Positions 1 through 12,752 of a stretch of 64,000 bases of DNA are shown here, one piece after another. The stretch covers positions 36,419,001-36,483,000 of the forward strand of contig NC_068560.1 in assembly GCF_022201045.2 (NCBI RefSeq), given 5' to 3'. The notes beneath the pieces are model-generated. The model had not been told where the DNA came from. It worked only from the letters and a program-made list of their open reading frames with translations, and did not search any database. Within the stretch, counting starts at the first letter, position 1, and the number at the start of each line of letters is the position of its first letter. Source of the DNA: Citrus sinensis (Eukaryota; Streptophyta; Magnoliopsida; Sapindales; Rutaceae). A program made the translations under genes and the position numbers.

Positions 1-1161
1 TTGATTATTTTTTTGCGGACTGATTTTCATGTGGGTTGGTTGGATGGATTCAAATTAATTGACAAATTAGGCATTCTTTTTCAGTTCTTCGAGCGTCATT
101 TTCTCAAAATTAAATAACAAACAAACAGAGAGCACGATCTTGTTGTGCTTGTGCTCATTGCTTTTGAAGTTTCTAAGGTGGTAGAGTTACCTTGGATTAG
201 ACCCATGTTTAAAAAAAGAACTCATTGTTTCTCTACCATCGCTGTCTTCTGATTAAGATCCCGATAATTTTGGTTTAGCTGATTTACGTATTATCGCGAT
301 TTCAGAGTCTCAGCTTAAAATAAAAAATGTGCATTTAGCTATGTTACATATAGTTTATATCAGATGTTGAAATGGTATGAAATTGTTATCTGCCGGCAAA
401 CAAACACGGGTGAAGTATGAGGATGAAGGGGAAATCAGATGGATCCTTCTAGATGTATGTCAATAGAAGGTAGCAGTATGGAGAAGATGTTATTGGTGAT
501 GACGGGGATTGAGGCGAACAATTTGCATGTTCTGTCTGTGCTTTCTATTTAAGAAAACTTGTTTTATATTGGACGAAATTAGTACTAACAAATGAAACAA
601 TCATATTAGCGCTCCAGGTCTTATTTGCGAAGCAATCAAATTTCAGAGGTGATCAGGCCTAAGCTGCGTCTTCATCTTCATTTGAAAATGATTACTTAAT
701 GTTTGTAGGATTTTCTTTGCATTGATTTTTAGCCTTTTTGATGGAGGGCAATTGTTTGGGTTTTAATCACATCCCATATTGTACACAACCCGCATAGAGA
801 AAAAACGGAGAAAGGCTCAAAAGAACACAAAAAAGACCAAAGGAAAACATTGAGGCATTTTGTTTTCTTTAAGGGCCTTCGGCCAAACATCAGCTCACTC
901 TCAACAACCTTTCTTTTCTTCTTCTTCCTTTTTTTTTTTCGCCTTTCAAATACATTACAGTTTCTCTACAAAGTGGCTTTCATCTTCGAAAGCGGTAATT
1001 TTACCCAACTTCTTGAACAACTTTTGGGCTAAGCATCAGGGAAAAACCTACATCTAGGGCATTACATGCCATCTCCTACAATTAAACCCTAGAAAAATTA
1101 CAGGCCAAATTAACAAGAGAAAAAATATATATATCAAAAAGGTGGGTGGGGGGAACTAAAG
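1..1161. other. Left-edge noncoding DNA and 3' flank of the protease gene
   Basis: No exon could be supported here. The two overlapping 60-65 codon frames near 850-1057 run over a pyrimidine-rich stretch and look like chance. The last 100-120 bases before 1162 are most simply the 3' UTR of the minus-strand protease gene. Bases around 400-540 are less AT-rich and could be the tail of a gene lying to the left, but no domain can be read from them. Confidence 0.4.
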
Positions 1162-4100
1162 CTAGCTACTTTTTACAAACATTCCTTTGGAAGAACTATT
1201 TTTTAAATATAAACCACCGCGAAGACGATCTAACCATGATAGTCTAATATCACTAGAACCTGTGCACTGCCCCTCCCCTTCCTCTTTACTGCTAAAGAGG
1301 GTCTGGTCTGAGCAGTCGAGCGATGCTCCACAAGCTAAATTATACGACTGACATGCTGAATAGCATACTCGAAGCCGATTGTCACCATCCTTGTCACACT
1401 TCTGGATGGAGATCTGGATATTCAGTCAGATACAACTATCTTAGTCATGTTGCATGAAGAAGGGAGGAACAAGGACATCACACAGTTCAGATAGCAGAAG
1501 TATCTTCCATATCATGATAACGAGTCATTATAACACCTACAATTTAGGCACGAAAAGATAACAAAAGAGAGGGGGAGAGAGAGAAGGGGGGACGGGACAC
1601 TTACCCAGCAAGCTAGTCGCTTGGCAGCCTCATCACAGTAGCTAGTCCCAAAAATATTAAACAACTTCCTTGCACCACCTGGAAATAAACGGTGGTAGTT
1701 GGGTGTTACAACAACTTCTTCCAATTGTTGTAATATACTTGATTCACTCGGTGCACAATGTTGCCCACTGGCATCCTTCTCCAGCACATATTTGCAGACC
1801 GAGAGACTGGAGATGAGCTTGGAGCTGTTCTGACAAGTGTAGCCTGCATAGTCAGAGCAACGGAATTCGCAAACTCCATTATCACAGACCCCTCCGTGAA
1901 GGCTGCATTGTTCATCGCAGACAGCTGCATATCATGCCCAAAAACGTCTCTTTAGACACTAATTTATTGCATTTTTTTTCATTTGCATTGTAGTTATCTA
2001 GTAATTATTTGTATGCAGAAACATGGGACCACAACTGAAAGATTACAAGCCAACTAATAGGATAACTTTTCGAAAAGGATAATTTCAGTACCAGTAGAGC
2101 AGTCAATGCCAGTGTACCCATTTTCACATTCACAGGCCCCATTTGAAAGGCACTTGCCATGTCCATTGCAATTGTCAGGGCAAGATCCTGCAACAGAAGA
2201 ATCTTCAGATAAATCACAAAAGCAATAACAGATAAAGGTACATGCATAGACTAGTGTGGCGTAAGTAAAAGAGTTTAACAGCTCACGTTTACTACAATCA
2301 TGACCATGAAATCCTAGAAAGCAGTGACACTTTCCATCAACACAATCTCCATTGAAAGTACATGAGTTGGGACATTGCCCAAACACAGCAATTGGGCCAC
2401 CAGTGCTACAGAGTTCATGGTAAGCTGGGCATATCAGTTCACCTACAAACACAATATTAAAAAATACTTCAAGTGTGGAAATTTCAATTTTATTAAACTA
2501 AATAAGTAGATAGATCAACATCCTTACCATTGAAACCCGGGAACTGAACTGGCCCTCCAGCTTCAGGACATACTTTCCAAATACCATCCACAGCAACCTA
2601 AAAGAAATGATGCGTGTAAACAAACTTAAGTACAGAGATGATCCTTGCTCTAATTATAGTTTCCAAGTGAAAGGAAAAGTTGACGCCCACTCAACCATAA
2701 TGGAGGCTTTGCAATCTAAAGATGGTAGCAGGTTTATCGTAGTCATTATTGTATTTTTGTAGGAAACTGTAACTTGTATTTAAAAGAAGCTATAACAAAT
2801 AAATCAAATTTCAAATAAAAAAAGTCACTTCATAACAACAGCTAGAAAGTTAACAAACCTGACCAAGGCTGCAAGGTCAGCCATAACTCATTCATCCACA
2901 CAGATGATTTAAGTACTTTATGAAAGGATGGTAACAATACACACAGAAAAGCACCAAATCGTACCTCCAGTGAGTTATTTACACATCTGTGCTGGTAGCA
3001 ACCATTTCCTTGAGTCATAGAACCCCGTACAAACCCAGTACGTACTAGTGATGAGGCCATACACCTAAACATTTACAGAGAAATTTAGGTATTGATGTTG
3101 TGACTTCAATACCTAAACTAATAAACTGTATGCCTTTGAAAGTTCCAAAACCACAATCTCACCTAGAGTTACTCCCTCGCACTTCACCCAACATTCTGTC
3201 TGGTGCTCGTGCACTGTTAGTGTCTGTGCATGACCCATCAGAGTACGCTACAAAATAGGTGCAGTAATCAGCCAATGATGACTGACCACCTGCAATAGCC
3301 AACATTATAAGTTAATAGAATTTATAACATAGTTGTATCTGCTTCATTCACTACATATGCTAAAACATTCATGCATTATGGTATTTCAGTATTAGAAGTA
3401 GCATATTAGTTCAAGATGATAGTTACAAACTAATGTTGAACAGGCTCAAATACTTACATCCCAGGTACAGGAAAATGCATAAAGGAAATACGCCTATCCT
3501 AAAAGAGTTGTGAGCCTTACTATATCAACAAAGCACTGCAACTCTCACTGATCTAACAATATTTTGAAAGGAAATATAACAAAAAGAAAGTACAAATGCC
3601 AGCATACGACAAACTGCTCTCCGATTTCTAACATTTATTAGAATTGAAATCTACAAAGAGTTGTAAAGTGATAGAAGGCCAGATGGACAAATGAGATATC
3701 CCACATAGAACCAAATCTATCAAGACATTTGAATTTCATATTAGCAAATAGCAGCACGAAACTCATGAGAATTGGTAAATGGTTAAGGCCCAAAAAGCAA
3801 AACTTGAAATGGAATAAGACAAGAAAAAGAAAAAAAAGCGGAGATCAAAATTTAGAAAAAGAAATATGAAAGCAAAAGAACACACCTTTGTTAGCCTGTG
3901 GAAAATAACGAGCCCATTGAGGGAGATCACCACTATAACTTACAATTGGACAGTAACCCTCTGCCTCCCTATTATATGTACAACCAGACAACAGGGTTGT
4001 GTTGCAATGGTATGCACCCTTCCAAAGGTTGCAAGGCGATGTCACAAAGTCAGTTCCTTGGTTTCGACCCCAATCAAGACGGTCTGCCATGCTATAATTA

Positions 4101-7100
4101 GCCTGGTACCAGCCACTATCCTCCAATAGAGCCAATGTCATTTTTGACACTACTGATCTGGTATCCACTGATCCTGTCATAATCTCATTCATGAGTAGTC
4201 TCTTCTCCCAGTGAGATCCTGCAGGCAAGGTAGCAAACAAACATTAATCATTACAATGTTAGATTTGACAATGAAATTGATATATCCAATATGATGATAT
4301 TGAAGGCAACAACTGTTGTAAATTTGTAATTTAGTCACATAAATTTCAATATTTCATTTTCCTTCGGTAAAAGCAACTTGCATAACAATCATTATAATTA
4401 TATGTATAGTGATCTTGAGATGGTTTCCACTAGTGTGAACAAATTCATTGATGGCTGAAACTAATAAAACATTAAGCAGAAATAGGCACATGAAGAATAT
4501 AGTAAAAGAAATTTAACAAAAGGAAAACCTGATGTTCCACGCCCTCCCCCATCTTCTAGCTCCAAACCGGTGAAATTCTCAGAAAATGCCTGCCAATGTA
4601 CCACTTATCAATAATCTGTGGGGTTTTTTTTTTTTTTGATAAGAATAATTTGTGGTTTTCTGGCCTACGACTTCTCAAAGATTTAAGCATGGAACACAAA
4701 TACATAACAGATAATATTCTCATGCTTCTCATAAGATACCCATCACAATTACTGGCATAATGAAGAGTAAGAATTACCCCATAATGATAACGTGAGTGCA
4801 TGACGACGTGAGGAAGCACAACGCGTGTCACCATCCGCCCAAGCTTTTCGTCCATAACTTGTTGAATAACCTGCAAAAAGCGTTGAGTAGCCGGCCGGAT
4901 AGAAACACTACAAGTAGATCTCTATCATCATTTCTAGATCAATTTGAAAGTAAACACCATAGTATATACCTGACTACGTCTTCTTTTCCTCTCATCCCTA
5001 AAATGGGAAAATGCATGGGGATCAAAGCCAAGAACATGCATAACCTGAAAGATACTGAGAGCTGATTAGCACAAACAGTGTATTCATATTTCCAGAAGTT
5101 ATTACTCTGAAGACCAACTGACCTCGTGGATGAGAGTAGCCGAAAGTAGAGTCTCTGCTTCAGCAGTCAAATGGCGAGGAGCAACATTCACATGTCCTAC
5201 ACAGAAAACACGCCATAGAGAAGATTTCAGAATTCTGCAGCATGGATGGGCAAGAGAATGTTAAGCAGTTCAAAGATGAACCATCAAATTTTCACCAGCA
5301 ATTGCACGGCCCCATTGATCACGTTCACATGCCACTGCCCATGCTAGAGTGTTGCCGGTGGTAGGTCTTGTTGTCACCAAAAGAACTAAGTCCGCATCAG
5401 CAACACCCTCTATGTATGATTTAAACAAACAGAAGGGTGAGTTCATGAGCATTTCAAGAAGCACCAGATTCATGTGGTACCATAAAAAACAAATTCACCA
5501 AACAAAGTGAGTTCCAATGAGATACCTTCAACATATTCACGTGGAAGCTGTACGCCTCCATCTTGTCCACAGGCAGAATATCCACTTAACCGCAAGTTCC
5601 CTTTCACTGGCTCAACAGCTAAGGCTCTCCTGAACCAATCTGCTGTCTGGCCTAGAGCCTTCATGAAATTGTTTGCAAAAGTTAATTCTTCTGTTATATC
5701 AAAGACTCTCTGGCGAGAGTACCACAAGAGCAACTATAATAATGAAAAGCATAAAAATTAGAACCTTGCGAAGGCGATGCCTTTTGTCCTTGTCAGATAT
5801 ATCATCCAATGTACAGTTATACCAGCAATCACCATAAATTGGAGGATCAGCATGAGGATTACAAGAAGGATTTCCCAGAAGAGAAGTGGCAGGAGGCTCC
5901 CCAAGCTGGTAAAGGGAAAAGGAAGAAAGAATGAAAACAAATAAACCACACTAACATCAGTTATCAGTCATAGCCCAAGGCAACTATTACCAAGTTATTA
6001 ATGATGCCAACCTTCACAATATCACCAACATGACGACAATCTCTATCAGGCGAGTGACCAACAGCATCATAATTTAAATAAATTCTAATAGGTTGTTTGG
6101 CATTATTTATCTGTTCCTGTGAATTGGAAATCCCAAGCAATGCCCTTCCTTTATGGTGAAATGGTTTCGAGCTACCAGACTTCTGATAAACCTGTGGGGT
6201 AACTGAGTAGACTTTCCGACCAGGCCGCTTCCTCTGTTCAAGTATCTGGTCATGGATACATGAATGAGATACAATATTTTCACTTTCCCTTTCAGAGTCT
6301 CTCCATCGCAGTTGGTGTTCTTGCAATTTAGCATGTACAGCGTCAAACCATAAAAAAATCAATAATATCTGAAACAAAAGATAAAAGAACACATGTTATG
6401 CCAATATGAAACAAATTCAAAAAGGTTTTTGAGTGCACAAACAGAAACCCTAAACCAATTTGCCATGCAAAATAAGCAGATCTAAAAAAATCAACTCAAA
6501 ACTAACAATTACCAGCAAAAAGATCAGATTTTTCAAGTGTATCCGCTTAATTAACCAAACAAGCTGAATAACACTAATAATAGTTGCACGATTGACCAAA
6601 AAACACACTAGCACCAGATACTACCCTCTTGGGCAAACACCATGTTATATAGCTAACCCAGCTAAAGCTAAACACCAAGCACAGTTGAACCAAAAAAAAA
6701 AGTATTACACAATTGCTCCCGCAGATAACCCGTAAAGCACTTTAAGGGAGAAAAATTAAGTAATTTAAAAAGAAAACAAAGTAGGAAGAAGAAATAGAAC
6801 TCGGTCACCAGAACAGAACTCTGCTAATAAGCTCGGTTCCATATTAAAAGAAAAACCTGAATCTGGAAATTGCCCAGACTTGAACAGTCACTAAAAGAAA
6901 TTGCAAAATTCGATTACCTTTTCCATTTAAAAAGAAAATAAATTTAAAACTATAATTTCAAGTAAAAACAGCACAAAACCCTAAATGTGGCATAAGAGTA
7001 AAAACGAAAAGCTAACTGAGCTAACCTCGAAAATAACGGCAGCAAATCGAAGCTTACTGCCAAATCGGCGAGCATTGCATGAACTACATCGAAAAATTTC

Positions 7101-7106
7101 CTCCAT
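1162..7106 (-). CDS. Leishmanolysin-like (M8) zinc metallopeptidase with EGF-like modules, 17 exons
   Basis: Predicted secretory-pathway zinc endopeptidase of the leishmanolysin (GP63, M8) family. Exons on the minus strand: 7106-7026, 6368-5991, 5905-5765, 5709-5526, 5409-5296, 5196-5123, 5044-4970, 4870-4778, 4589-4529, 4218-3886, 3289-3163, 3064-2965, 2597-2528, 2442-2287, 2187-2092, 1924-1605, 1413-1162. All join in frame and sum to 2655 nt (884 aa). A hydrophobic signal segment ends near residue 40 (FDAVHA). [10 protein letters not shown] (His323, Glu324, His327) is the metzincin-type zinc motif. His403 in SHWEKR fits the distant third ligand and EIMTG (Met414) the Met-turn. Three cysteine-rich EGF-like units follow at about 634-660, 665-692 and from 697. 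No hydrophobic C-terminal tail is seen, so a GPI anchor is unlikely. From memory, Arabidopsis At5g42620 is the closest relative. Exon edges are inferred from splice signals, not transcripts. Confidence 0.93.
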
Positions 7107-9200
7107 GAAATAATGAAAATGGTAGCTTCAATACTCTCAATTCCATCAAATCGCCAGCGATTTGTCGATCGGCTTCAGTACCAAGAAAAATCGCAGGCTA
7201 TTCTGCATTTCAATCGATTGGTTTCAAAACTATCAACACACAAAAAAATTAAAATAACCAAAAGACTCAGCTTCGATTTATGATTTTGTACTCTTCTCTC
7301 TTTTAATTTGAAAGAGACAACGGAGATAAAAATGAACGGTCTCGATTCGTCAGCTCTGAAATAAATTTAAAGACTTGATAGATTGTTGTTTGCAAGAAAG
7401 CAATGAATGAGTTATGGAGTAAGTGAATCGAAACGAAAGAATTTTCGTCGTTTCAGAAAATAAGAAAGAAACGAGAATAACAACAACAACACAATAACAG
7501 TATACAAAAGAGAAATAAGAAAAAGAAGATTACGATTACGAAAAAAATCAAATATGGATTGGGTAGTGGGGTGGGTGAGAGATGATTTTTTTTTTTTTAA
7601 TGTTTTTGGGGGGTTTTTCAATAATTTTAATAAATTATAAAAAAACTCAAATTTTAAAAAAAAAAAATTATTACAGACATGATGAGGTGAAATTTCAGGA
7701 CAGGTCTTGAAAATTCGCCCTCCGTGTTCAAAGGAAATACAAAAATGCCATTTTTATTTTTCAGTTTTATGCCCCAGTCTATTCTATGTGATCGATAATT
7801 AATAAAAATATGTTTTCGTGCATTCAAATCAAAATTATATTAAAATCGACGTGAATGCAAACGACGTCGGCTGCAAACATTTTTATTTTTATTTTTTTCA
7901 CTGATTCAACTTCACACGGTCAATAAATACGAATCACGTCCTGCGCACGAGTCACAGCGTTGAAATGGATTAGGATGCAGCGTCAACATAATAACTCTGG
8001 TGGGTTGTCAATTTGTTTTTTTAAATTGGAGGGCCCCACTTGCAATTTGAACGAACGGCATCGGTGTCAGGATTTTTAGGACATAATTTTGGGGCAACTT
8101 GATAATTGGTCCCACTAATCTAAAATCTTAAAGGAATACACAAATTGATGGTTCCTTATCCTCAAAACTTTACCTTAAAATTTTTATTAAAATAATGTTA
8201 AGATTCGTATTCCGAAAATCCATACTGTTTTTCTTTTTTTTTTTCTTTAATTAAAGTTTGAATAAGGAAAGTTTTGGTATGCGACGGATGGTTTGCAGTG
8301 GGCACAATAATTATTTCAAATAGATTTAATGTGAAGGATGTATTCAATAATTTATTTGATAGTGGTCGAAGAAAAAGAAATTCAATAAAGTTTAAGAAAA
8401 TTTTCTTCACGAATTTTTGAAATGGAACATAAAAAAATCTTTCTATCAAAAGAGCTTTCTCTACAACAATTAAAAATAAATAATCATCGTGTGCGGGATT
8501 TTTCTTATTTTGTAAAATGTTTTAAAAAAACTTTTTTTTTATTTAGTTATGCATGTAATTATTTGAATGTCTATTTTATTTTATTTTTACATAAGTAAAC
8601 TCAATGAGGACATGAAACTAAATTAACTTTAAAATACATAAAAAGATACTCTTTTTTTTAAAAAAAAAAAAAGTTAAAATACATAAAATTATTAAACAAA
8701 GAAAATAATAACTTGTTTGAGAAGAGAGAAAGCTTGAGTCTCCGCATAATATAATAATTAATAAAGGTTGTATTTGTATTAGCTTTTTGATTAAATGGTT
8801 TTGTATTTTTCATATATTATTTTTTTTAATGAATTAATTGAAAGATCTCAAGCAAAAGAATGGTTATGGGTTTTTATGGAGATTACCAGAACTAATTTGG
8901 CATTGGTTTGGAACAATACCAAATTTGGCGGATAAGGTAAACAAAAATCATAAGCAAGTAATAGACTTAAATCGTTAAATTGGGATCAACAAGAAGGTTG
9001 TTGGTTAGGTTTGGTATATATATTTGATAACCTGCAAAACAAGCTAATTCAGATCTTTATTTTTTATTTTGTTGGTTGGTGTGCTTCAATTTGACCTTGC
9101 ATCCATATTCTCATTTTTATTTAATTAATTATTCATTCTTGATGCTCATTATCATATTATGATTATTTATTCAGTTTGAAAATGAATCTATCATTGTCTT

Positions 9201-9275
9201 CGTATATGTTTGCTTACCAGCATTAGTTAGCACAATACGTATATGTTTGCTTAACCAGCATTAGTTAGCACTTAG
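9201..9275. repeat. Direct tandem duplication, about 37-bp unit
   Basis: The block beginning CGTATATGTTTGCTTA and ending in TTAGTTAGCAC is repeated at 9201 and 9238 with one inserted A and a short GCACTTA addition. The two copies are otherwise identical, so the duplication is recent. Confidence 0.85.
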
Positions 9276-11532
9276 CACAATACAACTCACCTAATTAACG
9301 AAGCAATGCCTCACAAGTTATTTTTAAGTGGATGATTAACCTAACGACGTCAATGTTAATATAATAATTACCTTAAAAGCTAACCACCTGAAGTGTATTA
9401 TCGGACTCAGGTTCCACCATTATGAATTATTTATAATCCCGTTCACATTTTACTCAATATTTTTCTTGCTAGTAATACATAACTATATACGCAATCTGCA
9501 ACTAAATATAATAAAGCAAAAAATGAAAATGATATGCCACATACGTATCATGTATGGACCCCCACAAGTAGAAGTCTGGCTAGGTAATTGATCAGTAATT
9601 TTCTGTTCATTGAGCTGTCAATTGTTCTTTACTTCTTTAAAAAAAAAAAAAAAAAAACATTAAAAATATACAAAGAACTCAAACAGTCTTGAGAGAAACA
9701 ATTTTTTTTTAAAAAAAAAACATACCAATATAAAGTTATAAGCATGATTATTTTTCCTGGTATGCATGGAAACAAACTAAACATCTTACGTGTATGGAGA
9801 GGCCATTAACAATTAACAAGACAAGCTAGCGAAAGTAGCCATATATTTATTTATATATTATACAGTCGGCATCATGGGATGCGGACAAGGCTATAGGTTG
9901 AATTATTTGAACTTATTATTGTTCACCCAAGGAATGCGCTTCGGAAAGGGACATGGGTACGTAACACTTGTCTTTTTTTTTGTGCTTCACTAAGCAACAT
10001 ACACGATACATGCAAAACAGACCAAGATCACTCACAAATGGTTACTAAATTGGACGTTAATTTTAGTCCTGTTAACAACATATAGGCTTTTTGCCAATTT
10101 AATTATTATTCAGTCATGTTCCACCCAACGTCTAGGCTAAAAGTTAAATATATTTTTAAGGTGGCATGTTGATTTCATATTGTTAAGTAATGTTGAATCT
10201 GTGAATGAATTAACTGGGTATTTTTAAGTTCAATAAAAAATGCTAGATCTACTTATCTAACACCTTTATTTTGAACTTTATACGTGGACTTTGATAGATT
10301 TTTTTTTTTAAATTATTTTTTTTCAATAAAGTTAGGTCATTAGCACAATAATATAAATGGTGAATGGTAGTATAATGGTGGGGTACAGACGAGAAAAGTA
10401 ACACGTTCATGCGGAAAAAGTTTCACAAGGTGGAGCTGGGGTTCGGATGATAATTAAAGTAGCTCATATATACCACTGAACTGATAATGCTTTGTGCACT
10501 TGGAAACTTTTTGGTTCCGGCAGATGACGTTATTTCAGCAATTCGAGCGATTAGGTTGCCTAACACAGCAACCAGGGCCGTGGGTTTTGAACAAAATTCT
10601 CTGGAGTGGGTGGGTAGAGCAAACTCACAAAACGATGAATGTCTCATGTGCGGTGCAATAAATATTGAAGATCATCTGGCTTTTAATTTGCACTTTGCGT
10701 ACGACTTAGTTATGTTGGCCGCGCCATGCATGAAATAGAGTGTTGGCTTTTTCGTTTTGGAAGAAAGAAGCCTTTATATTGCGACGAATCTTTCTTGTGT
10801 TGACGAAATGCCTTGGAAATTTTTTTTTATTTTTTTATTTTTCCTTCCCAAAAGCTGTAGATTTTGTAGCCCAAGGCCGAGCGGACACATTCTTTTTTAA
10901 TAAAGCTAGCTAGCGGTAAAATCTTTACCTTAGTCGATTAGGCATAAACCCAAAATCAATACTACTAAATAGCAAGTTCAAGGATTTGAGTCTAATGAAT
11001 TTAATTACAAATTAAGATAAATGTTGCAATAACATTTATAAATGCACAAATAAAACGCTCTCATCAGATAAGACAAGCGTGTGAAGTTGAAAGACAATGT
11101 GAAAGAGAGAAAAATAATTGTTCGAACAAAATAGGAATATATGGAAGACTGAATCGTGCGACTGGGGAAGCGATTTCCGTGAATTATGTGTTGTACTATA
11201 CGACAAACCAGGAAATTAAAGAAGATTAGAATCATTGGAAAGATTCCACCGATGCCTTTGAAAAAAAAAAATACAAAAAGGAAAAAGAAATAAAGAAATA
11301 AAGAAAGATTCAACCAAAGGATAATAACGCGGCCTATTTAGTTTGGGTACTTCAACAAAAAATAGTAAATTGTCGAAGGGTATATATAGATTTTCCACAC
11401 AATTAATAAACTAATAAATCGTTAGCTATAATCAATTAACTATCATAAAAAGGAATTGCGCGGAGGAATGACCAACTACAACATTACTGATCCACTGAAA
11501 CCCAATAAACTACCATAAGCTTAAATGTTGGG

Positions 11533-11640
11533 GAAACATGTCACTTTTTATTTTTCCCCCTTTTTTTTCCCCGTAGAAGAAACATGTCACTTTTTATTTT
11601 TCCCCCTTTTTTTTCCCCGTAGAAGAAACATGTCACTTTT
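11533..11640. repeat. 46-bp tandem repeat, about 2.4 copies
   Basis: The unit starts GAAACATGTCACTTTTT and contains a run of C then T then CCCCGTAGAA. Copies start at 11533, 11579 and 11625; the third is truncated. The copies are essentially identical, pointing to recent slippage or unequal exchange. Confidence 0.9.
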
Positions 11641-11750
11641 TCGGATTGCCAAATTTTGGAAAACGTTCAAGTTATTTCAAAACACAAAATTATCTCATAG
11701 GGTTCGCTTGTTACGCTTGTAAGAATGAAAGAAAGTGTGGGTGGCTGGCT

Positions 11751-11751
<1 letters not shown>

Positions 11752-11785
<34 letters not shown>

Positions 11786-11804
11786 GTGTGTGTGTGTGTG
11801 TGTA
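11752..11804. repeat. Compound (TC)n(TG)n microsatellite
   Basis: About 16 TC units are followed directly by about 10 TG units. It is a simple-sequence repeat outside any supported exon. Confidence 0.95.
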
Positions 11805-12699
11805 GTGTCAAATATTGATACACTAAACATGTCAATTCTCTTCTTGTTTAACTACGAATGGAGATTTTGAGCACATGAGTAAGTAAGATGAGAATAAGTA
11901 ATTATTTAAAATAATTGCAGAGGCTTCACGTAAAATTATCTTACATTGTTCGTGTGTATTAATTTAAGAGAGACTTATAAGATTAGAAGTTTATGAGGAA
12001 TATGTATTCATTTTGCTCATTGAGGGATTAATGGAATCCTCTCCCTCATGGGAGCTGAGCTCCAATGCTCTGAGTTGAGTCAACTTTTGACATGGCATGA
12101 TCTATTTCATTATCCAAACATGAGATTTGCAGAAAATCAAGCCCAATGGTAATAGTATACGTATCGAACAAGCTCAAATGTAGAGAAATAATAAGAAGAC
12201 AAGATTAAGAACTGCAAAAGGTCAACGAATTCTCTAAATTAAGCGAGATCACTATCATAATCATCAAGATGCTTATGAATAATACGATTCCTCGTCAGCA
12301 ACAAACAGATATTATTGTAGGCCAGATTAGAATTAATTGTCTATTTGCTCTTCAGATATTAAAGAAAGAAAGAAAGAAATGAATGAGAACATTGTAATAG
12401 AATAATTAATAACATCAAAGGACTGGTCTGGAATATCAAACATGGTCCATATGATGTGGAAACAATTCAATTATATTGCATTTGGTGAATAATTAGTCAA
12501 ATAGCTTAAACTAACTACGTACATTTGGAAGGTTGTTGTGGTTGACCTGATGCCTAATAGTTGAACAACCATTTTAATAAATATGTCTGAATAAATTCAT
12601 GCAATTATATATCTACTCTCATGAAAAATGGTTTCATGATTTCATATTCAAATAATACTGTTAAAAAAAAAAAGATATAGTGCATTTAATAATGCATGG

Positions 12700-12752
12700 C
12701 TCATTTTGGCCGAGTGGCCAGAGCCTTGCCCTCACAATTGTGAGGTGTTCAT
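12700..12752 (+). repeat. Possible tRNA-derived SINE head fragment
   Basis: TGGCCGAGTGG followed by CAGAGCCTTGCCCTCAC matches the A-box region of tRNA-derived SINEs. The partner B-box (GGTTCAAGTC type) is not visible within the expected 30-40 bases, so if real this is a decayed or truncated head only. Confidence 0.35.

Noticed and set aside
2005..2247. Alternative 80-codon minus-strand frame inside the protease gene
   Set aside because: Out of frame with the EGF-encoding exon 15, which explains the region better.
10487..10738. An 83-codon frame with Cys-x-x-Cys and a later His, vaguely like the zinc-binding region of plant reverse-transcriptase-like proteins
   Set aside because: No catalytic motif nearby, the spacing does not fit well, and the opposite strand is equally open.
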